IMG/VR virus record: IMGVR_UViG_3300020731_000092
Coordinates: 1-21,325 of that record
Direction: 5' to 3' (one strand)
Source: a virus
Length of the DNA: 21,325 nt
The notes beneath the pieces are model-generated. The model did no database searches, was not told where the DNA came from, and saw only the letters and a list, made by a program, of their open reading frames with translations. A program made the translations under genes and the position numbers. Position 1 is the first letter of the stretch. The number at the start of each line of letters is the position of its first letter. Below are positions 1 through 7,603 of this stretch, piece by piece.

Positions 1-47
1 GCCATGATGTTGTTCACGAGTGTGGTTGATAAAGTTACTTTGTCCAT
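1..47 (-). CDS. Partial phage protein, N-terminus only
   Basis: The gene is cut by the left window edge. It starts at an ATG at 47 after an AAAGGAT ribosome binding site and reads MDKVTLSTTLVNNIMA before the sequence ends. It is the next gene downstream of the 28-aa membrane protein, whose stop codon lies 3 bp upstream of this ATG, so it belongs to the same late transcript. The opening resembles small unknown proteins found downstream of tail-fibre genes in other phages, but sixteen residues are too few to name a family. Confidence 0.7.
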   Translation of the reverse strand, partial: MDKVTLSTTLVNNIM

Positions 48-49
48 TT

Positions 50-136
50 TTATCCTTTAGAAATTAAAATTCCCATTGCGTAACCAATTATAAAAGCCAC
101 CATTGGATGACAAATAAACTTGATTACTTTTGTCAT
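50..136 (-). CDS. Tiny single-span membrane protein (28 aa)
   Basis: This short gene starts with an ATG at 136 that overlaps the TGA stop of the upstream gene as ATGA, which implies translational coupling. The product is 28 residues: a short basic start (MTKVIKFICHP), one hydrophobic stretch of about 17 residues (MVAFIIGYAMGILI) and a final SKG. That is the shape of a one-helix inner-membrane peptide with no cleavable signal. It sits after the tail-fibre genes, where some phages carry holins or spanins, but 28 residues with one helix is short for either, so no function is assigned. Confidence 0.7.
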   Translation of the reverse strand: MTKVIKFICHPMVAFIIGYAMGILISKG

Positions 137-486
137 GCCGTTTGCCAAGGAAGGGGAGGTGTAACAACAGTAGGATTGATCTGTGCGTTAATCATGCCAT
201 CCAATGCGGTCTGTGTTGCAGTTTGGTCAACGCCATTTTCATAAATCCAATTCAATACCTCTGCCTGTGTCAAATTGGCATAAGGTATGTATTGTTCATT
301 AGGGTTGTAAACAATGTTGCAAGTGCTATAAATCCTTGCGGTATAGGGGACTGTTTGCCCATTGACCTCATGGGTTTGGTCGCTAGTAGCAACACATTGC
401 CAATGGGCGCAGAACACGCAATCAGGTTGTGGTGTTGTTGGATATGCGTCTAGCGCAGAGATTGTCCATGTGTAAGTGTTTGCCAT
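133..486 (-). CDS. DUF7936-like phage protein (117 aa)
   Basis: A 117-aa protein whose opening, a Tyr-Thr-Trp-Thr-Ile-Ser-Ala-Leu-Asp-Ala run followed by a beta-rich segment, resembles the DUF7936 family of small phage proteins usually encoded next to tail-fibre genes. The first ~60 residues look like one small beta sandwich. The rest is helical (TQAEVLNWIYENGVD) with a proline-rich end. A strong AGGAG site precedes the ATG, and the start is 2 bp beyond the stop of the fibre gene. Position suggests a virion-associated or fibre-accessory role. Biochemical function is unknown and the family name is from recall, not a search. Confidence 0.8.
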   Translation of the reverse strand: MANTYTWTISALDAYPTTPQPDCVFCAHWQCVATSDQTHEVNGQTVPYTARIYSTCNIVYNPNEQYIPYANLTQAEVLNWIYENGVDQTATQTALDGMINAQINPTVVTPPLPWQTA

Positions 487-488
487 TT

Positions 489-3383
489 TTAAACTCCTAG
501 TTTTGCTTTAAGTGCGTTAACTTCTGCTGATAATTCTTGAATGGCTTTTACTAGCGTTGGTACAAGTGTTTCGTAATTGATGTTTTTATACTCAATACCA
601 TCTGCACCAGCCTTTGATGTACCAACGCATTCAGGAAATACATTTTCAAATTCTTGCGCTATAAAACCAGCAACATTCTTTTTATCTTGACCTTTACCTT
701 CTTTCCAGTCAAAACGTCTAGGTTTTAATGCCAATATTGTGTTAAGACCAGTATCAATGTCTCTAACATTTTCTTTTAAACGCTCATCTGAAATAGCGGT
801 AATAACAATGCTTGTAGCATGAATAGTTCCACCCATATCAACATAAAAACGATATGCGCTTGCACCTGTTGAATATAAAGTAATTCCAGTAACAGCAGAC
901 GATGAAGAAGCTAATGCTGTTTGTATGCCGCCACCGCTAGTAAGAGATGAACCTACTGTTGTTTGACTTTGGCTTGTCTGCCCCACTAACAAGTTACCAC
1001 TAGAGTCTAGTCGCATTTTTTCAGATTGACCAATTCCATAGCCAGTATTAGTTACAAATGCTAAATCTGTTCTATCTGAATATGCACCATTTGGTTGGCG
1101 TTCAGATAAAATAATGTTGCCACCAACCGTAATCTGAGAACCAATAATTTCAGAACCACTGCTATTAGGGTTAGCAATATTAGTTGAATTTGTATAAATA
1201 CTGTAATTGCCTGTTCCACCACCATTGGTAACACCCAATTTCCCAGCAGGAGAAGTTGTACCTATACCTAGATTGCCTGCGCTTGTGAGGCGCATCAATT
1301 CATTTTGACTGCCACCGTTATAATTTAAAAATGTAAGCGATGTTGCATTTGTTGATGTTGATTCAAGCAAACCTTTAATTGCAGCGGCTTTATTGTAATA
1401 ACTTGAGTTATAAAACGCAGATGATGGATTCAAGCTAAGAGTAGCTACATTTCCAACAGTTGGAGTAGCTGAATTAGTTATACTAATTGTTGGTGCTGAT
1501 GAATCATAAACAGCAATTTTTCCATATACAGTATTTGTTCCAACACCAAAATTAGTCCCATCAAAAGTCAACGCAGACCCAGTAGCCAACGCACTTGTAC
1601 TTGTAGCGTATGCCACGCCATTCGTTGTTAAGCCACTTAATCCTGTTGATATAGGCAATCCTGTTGCATTAGTCAATGTAACGCTAGATGGCGTTCCAAG
1701 GGCAGGAGTTACCAATGTAGGAGAAGTGTTCAACACCACGCTACCTGTACCCGTAGATGTAGTCACACCCGTACCACCATTGGCGACATTCAAAGTGCCT
1801 GCCAAAGTCACTGCGCCTGTTGTGGCGGTACTTGGAGTGAATCCTGTCGTTCCTGCGCTGAATGAAGTGACTGCAACGCCTGACAATGTTGACCATTGCG
1901 GTGCAGAACCAGTTGAAGTAAGAATTTGACCACTAGAACCTATCCCCAATTTGGATAATGCTGTACCAGACGCATAGTAAGGCAAATCACCTGCGGTGTA
2001 TGTTGATAGTCCAGTACCGCCTCTATTGGTTGCAATAGTTGCACCATTCCAAGTCGCAGATGTAATTGATCCTGCGTAATCTAATGTATTGGTTGACCAG
2101 GATACATTCGATGGCGCAAAGTTGTGTACATCCCAAGAACCTACAGAGGTTGCATTAGACAACAAAATAACTTCTACAAATCCACCAGACTGAATAGTAG
2201 AAATTGTTGTTCCAGAATTGTTTGTAACAACAATAGTGCCTGAACTTTGATTGTTATTGAATGTGTAATTTACGCCATTTGCCAAAGTAGTAGCATCAGG
2301 CAGTTTATAAGTTTGTCCACCAGAACCTGTAACTACAAAATTAGGAGCAGATCCAACTGTAAGAACTGTTGTTGTTCCTGTGGCAGCAACATTACTAAAA
2401 CCTTCAGTAATAGAATTTGCGCTGATGTTTTGGTTTGCATCTCTCAAAACAATAGAATTTGCGCCAGATGTTGTTGCAGATAAAGCTAAAGTTCCACTTG
2501 TCGTAATAGGAGAACCCGTTACCGACATGAATGTAGGAACAGTCATTGCAACAGATGTTACTGAACCTGATCCAGAACCATTTGTGCCACTGTAACCAGA
2601 AATACCTGAGTAACCTGAATAGCCAGAATAACCACTAATACCCGACCCAGAATATCCGCTTATCCCACTATATCCAGAATAACCACTTATACCTGAATAA
2701 CCAGAGTAACCAGAAATACCGCTACCAGAATATCCCGAATAACCTGATACACCGCTTCCCGAATAACCCGAATAACCAGATATACCAGAACCAGAATAAC
2801 CGCTTATTCCACTATAACCAGAAATTCCAGAAAACCCCGAAATTCCTGATGCGCCACTAAATCCTGAAATTCCAGAATAACCACTAAATCCTGATATGCC
2901 AGAACCCGAATAACCCGAATACCCTGAAACACCAGAACCTGAATATCCGCTTATTCCTGAAAAACCACTGATTCCAGAATATCCCGAAAAACCTGAAATT
3001 CCAGAATAACCAGAGTACCCAGATATACCCGAATAACCACTATAACCTGACAAACCCATTTGAATCCAAGCAGACGGAGAACTCCAAGTAATTGTAGATC
3101 CAGCCAATGAACTAACAATAGCAATAGATGCCCATACAATTTGCGTAGGAGTCGTTGGAGGCGTTGAAGACCATCCTGTAGGGGGTACACCTACGTTTGT
3201 TTGAAAATTCCAAGAACCGCCTGTAGGAGTCGCAGGTTGAGTAGCAGATTGTTGGAAAATAAACCATTCAAAGTAAGTCCCACCATAATAAGTGATGTTG
3301 CCATAAAGACCAGTAGACTCTGATCCCGCAACAGTTGTTACTATTGAATTTAAACTACTGCCATATAGGCCACCTGTTGCCAT
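489..3383 (-). CDS. Tail fibre/spike with collagen-like shaft and S74 chaperone domain
   Basis: A 964-aa trimeric-fibre type protein. Residues 1-109 form a head/tail-proximal domain rich in Trp, Thr and Pro. Residues 110-274 are a Gly-X-Ser collagen-like shaft. Residues ~275-790 are Ser/Thr/Gly-rich with NGGTG-type turns, as in beta-helical fibre bodies. The last 100 residues begin SDERLKENV at S865 and match the peptidase S74 intramolecular chaperone of endosialidase-type fibres. In that family the chaperone helps the trimer fold and then cuts itself off just before this serine. The C-terminal coiled coil (LVPTLVKAIQELSAEVNALK) fits. It probably binds the host receptor. RBS AGGAA precedes the ATG. 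It lies directly after the adaptor gene. Confidence 0.93.
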   Translation of the reverse strand: MATGGLYGSSLNSIVTTVAGSESTGLYGNITYYGGTYFEWFIFQQSATQPATPTGGSWNFQTNVGVPPTGWSSTPPTTPTQIVWASIAIVSSLAGSTITWSSPSAWIQMGLSGYSGYSGISGYSGYSGISGFSGYSGISGFSGISGYSGSGVSGYSGYSGSGISGFSGYSGISGFSGASGISGFSGISGYSGISGYSGSGISGYSGYSGSGVSGYSGYSGSGISGYSGYSGISGYSGYSGISGYSGSGISGYSGYSGYSGISGYSGTNGSGSGSVTSVAMTVPTFMSVTGSPITTSGTLALSATTSGANSIVLRDANQNISANSITEGFSNVAATGTTTVLTVGSAPNFVVTGSGGQTYKLPDATTLANGVNYTFNNNQSSGTIVVTNNSGTTISTIQSGGFVEVILLSNATSVGSWDVHNFAPSNVSWSTNTLDYAGSITSATWNGATIATNRGGTGLSTYTAGDLPYYASGTALSKLGIGSSGQILTSTGSAPQWSTLSGVAVTSFSAGTTGFTPSTATTGAVTLAGTLNVANGGTGVTTSTGTGSVVLNTSPTLVTPALGTPSSVTLTNATGLPISTGLSGLTTNGVAYATSTSALATGSALTFDGTNFGVGTNTVYGKIAVYDSSAPTISITNSATPTVGNVATLSLNPSSAFYNSSYYNKAAAIKGLLESTSTNATSLTFLNYNGGSQNELMRLTSAGNLGIGTTSPAGKLGVTNGGGTGNYSIYTNSTNIANPNSSGSEIIGSQITVGGNIILSERQPNGAYSDRTDLAFVTNTGYGIGQSEKMRLDSSGNLLVGQTSQSQTTVGSSLTSGGGIQTALASSSSAVTGITLYSTGASAYRFYVDMGGTIHATSIVITAISDERLKENVRDIDTGLNTILALKPRRFDWKEGKGQDKKNVAGFIAQEFENVFPECVGTSKAGADGIEYKNINYETLVPTLVKAIQELSAEVNALKAKLGV
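2562..3056 (-). repeat. Collagen-like Gly-X-Ser coding repeat
   Basis: A short-period tandem repeat inside the fibre gene encodes residues 110-274. The unit is Gly-(Tyr/Ile/Phe/Val)-Ser, often grouped as GYSGYSGIS. About six Gly-Ser dipeptides break the triplet phase (for example GYSGSGVSG). The third position is always Ser, and Pro is absent, unlike vertebrate collagen. The nucleotide repeat is degenerate at codon level, so it is maintained as protein rather than as recent DNA slippage alone. Confidence 0.92.
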
Positions 3384-3392
3384 GATTGATTC

Positions 3393-4382
3393 CTATCTGA
3401 AACTATAACGATAATCTCTAGGTTGAAATTCCGAGGTGAGATGCTGATCTCCACCACGCCATTTATCCTTGAAGTTTTGATCCTCAATCAATCCATATGC
3501 TTCGTCAAGCCTTGCTCTCCACTTTTCCGCTTCAGTAGTGTTTTTATTTTTATCGTAGTAACTTTCTAAAGTTCCGTAAAAATAACCTTCAGGGAATGTG
3601 GATAAAACCGCATTGTTTTGAACAATAGGATTGTTCGTGTCTGTGGTAGGACTAAACAAAAACGGAAAAGTTCTTTGATAATACGCTTTAATAGTAACAT
3701 TAGCTCCTGGATTTGGAGTAAAAACGTAGTTAGGACCCACTTCAGAAAATGAAGCCCTAATAACCCTTGGCACACCAAATGGTTTGACATACAACTGATC
3801 AATCATTCGTCTGCGAATAATCTCCCGATCACCAACGCGATCATAAATAATCCAAGGACCAAATCCAGCAGCCAAGCTACCTGGTGAAACATCAGAATTT
3901 GGTGTCTCTTGGAAAAACAAAATAGGCCAATTCATGTCCGCAGGAATAGGAGCCATTCCATTGGCATCAGTTGTCAAAAATGTTGGGTAATTAGGATCGT
4001 AAGGACTGGTTCTTAGTCCTGGCAATTCAACTGTCCTCATCTTCAATTCAGCCATTTGAATACAATTTTGTATTTCAATTGACGATTGTGTGGGAAGCTT
4101 AAGAATAGGTGTGGGTAAAGAAGCACCCAACCAAATTCCATCTGGATCCACTACAGTAACAGTGGTGGAAGAAATTGCAATAACAACTGTATAAGGATAT
4201 TGGTATCCAAATCCAATGAAATCACCAACATTCACAATTCCAATTAAAGAAGATGAAGTTGTAATGATTCCAGTGCTAGAAGCATATGCCGTAGCATTAA
4301 TTGCCGTACTTGAAGGAATTGCCCCAACCCATGATGCAACTCTGCTAACCAATGTATTTGCAGATTGAATAAATTGAGACAT
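3393..4382 (-). CDS. Head-tail adaptor / connector protein (SU10 adaptor-like)
   Basis: A 329-aa protein between the capsid module and the tail fibre, the usual place for the ring protein that joins the portal to the tail in short-tailed phages. The N-terminal ~100 residues are beta-rich and Ser/Thr-rich. The middle carries an aromatic-rich stretch (PADMNWPILFF). The C-terminal ~75 residues are helical and end in a pattern of the form YGTLESYYDKNK...AEKWRARLDEAY, which resembles the C-terminal helices of phage adaptor proteins of the SU10 and P22 gp4 type. A clear AAGGATTT site precedes the ATG. Assignment rests on position and general pattern, so the family name is moderately sure. Confidence 0.65.
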   Translation of the reverse strand: MSQFIQSANTLVSRVASWVGAIPSSTAINATAYASSTGIITTSSSLIGIVNVGDFIGFGYQYPYTVVIAISSTTVTVVDPDGIWLGASLPTPILKLPTQSSIEIQNCIQMAELKMRTVELPGLRTSPYDPNYPTFLTTDANGMAPIPADMNWPILFFQETPNSDVSPGSLAAGFGPWIIYDRVGDREIIRRRMIDQLYVKPFGVPRVIRASFSEVGPNYVFTPNPGANVTIKAYYQRTFPFLFSPTTDTNNPIVQNNAVLSTFPEGYFYGTLESYYDKNKNTTEAEKWRARLDEAYGLIEDQNFKDKWRGGDQHLTSEFQPRDYRYSFR

Positions 4383-4391
4383 CTGAAATCC

Positions 4392-4889
4392 TTAACGTGT
4401 CGGAATGCTTGGATTATACGGGAGTGGTATCTTTCCGCTAGGGTGACAAACAAAATCTGAATAGTATTCGTTCACAATAGCATAGAAAAGAATCTTGTCT
4501 TTTTTATCTCGTTTTATCAGTTCCCAAGGCCGATTATTAAAGTACTTGGAACTGATTTCGTGAGCAAAACACTTGGGCAACTCCATTGCATGAAACGTTC
4601 CAGCAAAAAATGGATTGTCTGTCCCGTGAATAGCGTAAAATTCGCGTTTTTGTTTACAGTCAGCCTTAATTGCCTCTACGTTGTGTTGCGTGTACTGGAC
4701 ATATCGCTCGCCATCAATAGCCCCAACTTTGTAGTCCAAATTGGGTGTATTAAAGGTTTGCGACCAAGTACCAGACTTAACTTCATTGAACAGTTTATTG
4801 TTCTGACGGAATACACCATCAAAACCCGCTTCCAGATTACCTTTTAAATAGTAATCTTCGCTTATCTCATCTGTTTCATACTTTTCCAT
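4392..4889 (-). CDS. Unknown 165-aa protein between capsid and adaptor genes
   Basis: I do not recognise this protein. It is 165 residues, mixed charge, aromatic-rich (many Tyr/Phe) with no membrane segment. An acidic N-terminus (MEKYETDEISEDYYLKG) precedes a region with GFDGVFRQNNKLFNEVKSG and a Lys/Arg-rich end. The E-V-K of NEVKSG after a conserved-looking G-F-D recalls the E-x-K pair of PD-(D/E)XK nucleases, but the rest of that motif is not evident. The ATG at 4889 is used: the closer ATG at 4893 hits a stop after five codons. RBS AAAGGAG. It is in the late operon, so it may be a virion or assembly protein. Confidence 0.75.
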   Translation of the reverse strand: MEKYETDEISEDYYLKGNLEAGFDGVFRQNNKLFNEVKSGTWSQTFNTPNLDYKVGAIDGERYVQYTQHNVEAIKADCKQKREFYAIHGTDNPFFAGTFHAMELPKCFAHEISSKYFNNRPWELIKRDKKDKILFYAIVNEYYSDFVCHPSGKIPLPYNPSIPTR

Positions 4890-4905
4890 GCATTAGCTCC
4901 TTTCC

Positions 4906-4931
4906 AAAGAAGGCCCGTGAGGACCTCCTTC
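4906..4931 (-). other. RNA hairpin downstream of the capsid gene
   Basis: On the minus strand an 11-bp stem with some G-U pairs (GAAGGAGGTCC with GGGCCTTCTTT) and a TCAC loop lies just after the capsid stop. A smaller 5-bp stem-loop at 4937-4950 (GCTAG arms) spans the stop codon itself. There is no U-tract after it, so it is more likely an mRNA stabiliser or partial terminator that sets capsid expression apart from downstream genes. Confidence 0.5.
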
Positions 4932-4941
4932 AGAAACTAGC

Positions 4942-6117
4942 TTAGGCTAGATAACGCTTGACCTGGCTTGATGAGCGAGGACCAGTTACTGCTGCACCTG
5001 TTGGGCTGATAGCAGCCAAAACAGCAACACCTGCTGGGTTACGCACAATCAATGTACCTTCCATGATGTATTGGTCCAAAGAAGCGTCAGCGTTTGAGAA
5101 CACCTCGTTATTTGGGCCAAGCTCACGGAGTGAGCCCCACTGAACTACGTCAGGATTCAAGAACAAAACAGAAGTGTTGTCTGAACCTGTTTGGTCCATA
5201 ATCCAGTCATCATCGATCTGGTATGTGTAGTTAAAGTCACCTTCGTATGTACCAATAGTATCGCCCTTGTCAGCAGGATTGAACCTGTTGATAGAACGGC
5301 TTGTTGGAATGGTGTCAGAAATATGGGTTCTCATTGAAGTGGGAACAACCATATTAGTGATTTTGGCGTTGAAACGTTGTTCAGCGGTAGTCACTAGTTG
5401 CTTGTACAAATAGGGGCTGAATTGCTGAAGAGTAACACCAGAAGCACTTGCGGTGAAGCTGAAATAACCTAAACCAGCGTTAGCCAATGTGCCGTTAAAA
5501 GGAGTATTGGTGTCAATACCGCTAGTTACGTCATTGCTATCAGAGGTAGCGAGGTTAAGAACAGAAACGCCATCAGCATCATTGCCAGAACGTGTACCAG
5601 CAAATGAGAACAATGAACCGAATCTACGGCCAGAGTTAACAGTTGTTGAACCAGAAGGTTGTGTACCTGCTTGACCAGCATACTTGATAGATGCGCCATC
5701 GGCACGAACCATTTGCAACTCAACGTCAAACATGATCTCAGTCAATTGCTTGACTTCTTGATATGCTTGGGGATCGCCACCAGCTTGCTCAACGGCACGG
5801 GCAGTACCTGTAGCACCAATCACAGTTGTAAAAATCTGTGAATAGTTACCCAAGTTAGAACGTGTGTTAGAGGCAGCAGTTGTTGAATCAACAGATGCGC
5901 CTTCTAATTTGGCATTCAAGCCAGGCTGACGGAAATAGTCATTTGGCCAAATGTGCAAAGTTGAATTGATTTTACGTTTTTTAGACATAGCCATGTTGGT
6001 AACAGGCGTACGATCTTTAACGTAGTTAGAGACTGTTAAGTCCATATCCTTGACAACGATATCGGTTGTATAAGAACCATTACCATTACCAAGACTGGTT
6101 GATGTAATTGTTGACAT
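4942..6117 (-). CDS. Major capsid protein (DUF5309 / SU10 major head protein family)
   Basis: A 391-aa protein with the features of the SU10-type major head protein: an N-arm with V-S-N-Y-V-K-D-R-T-P-V-T-N, the segment IGATGTARAVEQAGG followed by YQEVKQLTEIMFDVELQMV (compare the family's T-G-T-A-x-A-V-x-x-A-G pattern), a glycine-rich loop GRRFGSLFSFAG, and a C-terminal beta domain with GTLIVRNPAGVAVLAAISPTG. The size fits an HK97-fold subunit. It follows the scaffold gene by 17 bp and is preceded by a strong AGGAGT site. It would form the hexamers and pentamers of the head around the scaffold. An RNA hairpin lies after its stop. Confidence 0.9.
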   Translation of the reverse strand: MSTITSTSLGNGNGSYTTDIVVKDMDLTVSNYVKDRTPVTNMAMSKKRKINSTLHIWPNDYFRQPGLNAKLEGASVDSTTAASNTRSNLGNYSQIFTTVIGATGTARAVEQAGGDPQAYQEVKQLTEIMFDVELQMVRADGASIKYAGQAGTQPSGSTTVNSGRRFGSLFSFAGTRSGNDADGVSVLNLATSDSNDVTSGIDTNTPFNGTLANAGLGYFSFTASASGVTLQQFSPYLYKQLVTTAEQRFNAKITNMVVPTSMRTHISDTIPTSRSINRFNPADKGDTIGTYEGDFNYTYQIDDDWIMDQTGSDNTSVLFLNPDVVQWGSLRELGPNNEVFSNADASLDQYIMEGTLIVRNPAGVAVLAAISPTGAAVTGPRSSSQVKRYLA

Positions 6118-6134
6118 GAGAAATACTCCTAAAG

Positions 6135-7247
6135 TTACTTACGTCTTTGTTTGTTTGACGCAAGCATGGTTGCTAAAAGATCCCTAGTCGCATTCTTATC
6201 GCCTTTTGAAGCTCGCTTTTGAAGTTCTTCAGTTGGATCTGGCATGGTTGTTTTGCCTTTAGCAGTTACTTTACCTGCTGCCGCCAATGAACCACCTGCA
6301 TTTTTAACTTTAGGGCCTTCACGGAACTTGTAACCATCCCGTATCAACGCTAAAAGTTGCTCATCACTAGAAACCAAATCAATGTTTGGTATCCCAGGAA
6401 TGGCTGCAAGATTTGCACCTCTCCAATCCTTTGCTATCTTTTCACGCAATTCGTTAAAGTTAGCTTTGTTGGCCAATTCTTTATCAGTGAAGTTTTGTCT
6501 TTGTTGTTCAAGAATGGTCTTGACGTACTCGGTTCTTTGCTGATAAAACTGTTCAATTTTAGGACGATTCGACTGGATGAATTGTGACTTCTCTTCAATC
6601 AACCGCTTATTTTGGGCAATCGCTGCCTGAGCTTCAGCTTGTTGAGCAGGAGTAGTCGCTTCCGACAGGATTTGCGCCCATTTCTGGTTATATTGTTGAA
6701 GGGTTACCAACTCATCCGCTGCACTTTGCAGTTGTGGAGCAATTGTTAACTCTAAACCAATTTGCAATCCGTCTAATTCAGCCCTACGCTTCGCTTCATA
6801 CTCTTCAAAATCGGCCTTTTCGGCTTTCAGTTTGCGAGAATTTTCATCCAAAGCACTTGTTTGACCAAGAAGAGTAGCAGCCTTCTTTGCAGTTAACTCA
6901 ACAAAACCGCCTTCAGCGTTCTTATTGGGTATTTTGAACTTCAATTCAGGATTCTCGTCAGCAAATTCAAAGAAGTTAACAATCGAACTATCTCCTTCGG
7001 AGGGTTCTTCTGCCACTTCTTCATTTACTGCTTCTTCAGCCTCACTCACGCTTTCTTCAGGTTCGCTTCCATCTTCAGGTTGCGCCTGTGGGGATTCGGA
7101 TTTCTCCTCTTCTTGTCCACCTGGTGGCGGGTTGGAACCACTGGGTTGAGGATTGTTTCGTCTGTTGACGGCAATCATCTCAGCTATGGTTGCAACTGGA
7201 TCACCAGTTTGTTGGGTTCCGTTCTCTGTTGAGGTTACGTCTACCAT
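6135..7247 (-). CDS. Capsid scaffold protein
   Basis: A 370-aa protein with a typical scaffold shape. The first ~100 residues are disordered and acidic (Glu, Pro, Ser; for example EEEKSESPQAQPEDGSE). A long helical, Gln/Lys/Glu-rich region, likely coiled coil, covers ~110-285. The C-terminus is basic (KRASKGDKNATRDLL, then KQRRK), as needed to bind the inner face of the capsid shell. It lies between portal and capsid genes, the standard place. Sequence conservation of scaffolds is low, so the call is by composition and position. RBS AGGATAA upstream of the ATG. Confidence 0.85.
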   Translation of the reverse strand: MVDVTSTENGTQQTGDPVATIAEMIAVNRRNNPQPSGSNPPPGGQEEEKSESPQAQPEDGSEPEESVSEAEEAVNEEVAEEPSEGDSSIVNFFEFADENPELKFKIPNKNAEGGFVELTAKKAATLLGQTSALDENSRKLKAEKADFEEYEAKRRAELDGLQIGLELTIAPQLQSAADELVTLQQYNQKWAQILSEATTPAQQAEAQAAIAQNKRLIEEKSQFIQSNRPKIEQFYQQRTEYVKTILEQQRQNFTDKELANKANFNELREKIAKDWRGANLAAIPGIPNIDLVSSDEQLLALIRDGYKFREGPKVKNAGGSLAAAGKVTAKGKTTMPDPTEELQKRASKGDKNATRDLLATMLASNKQRRK

Positions 7248-7273
7248 AAGTTTATCCTATTCTTTAATAAATG

Positions 7274-7594
7274 TTAATTCTTTTCTATCTTAGACTGAAC
7301 GCCTTTAGATAAAAATACTGTTAGTTCAATGAAATCGATTAAATCCCTCGCACCAGCCATGTAATGTGAGTTAGTTATCCTTTCGTCATCTGTTTTTGAA
7401 TCTTCTATTCTTTCTAACAGATTGAATCTGTATAGATTAAACATCAACGCAAAATCAGTGTTTTTTAAAAGCCTAGTTGCACATTCCCCGTTTTCCAAAA
7501 ACTGGATTTGTTTTTCAGGGTTTGTGCTTTTGGCATCTGAATATTTGGTTCGCTTATTAAAGTAACCCGTGACATTTTCTAGTAGACTTTTCAT
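7274..7594 (-). CDS. Small unknown protein between portal and scaffold (106 aa)
   Basis: Unrecognised 106-aa protein, largely helical, charged, no membrane span. Visible features: a basic N-terminus (MKSLLENVTGYFNKRTKYSD), a central NLYRFNLLERIEDSK helix and a hydrophobic helix LIDFIELTVFLSKGV near the end. A good AAAGGAAG site stands before the ATG, which is 9 bp past the portal stop. Being inside the head-assembly module it may assist assembly or be carried in the virion, but there is no motif evidence. Confidence 0.7.
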   Translation of the reverse strand: MKSLLENVTGYFNKRTKYSDAKSTNPEKQIQFLENGECATRLLKNTDFALMFNLYRFNLLERIEDSKTDDERITNSHYMAGARDLIDFIELTVFLSKGVQSKIEKN

Positions 7595-7603
7595 TTACTT
7601 CCT

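Noticed and set aside
2562-3056. Tandem repeat resembling a CRISPR array
   Set aside because: The period is a 9-bp codon triplet unit within an open frame and there are no unique spacers; it encodes the Gly-X-Ser shaft.
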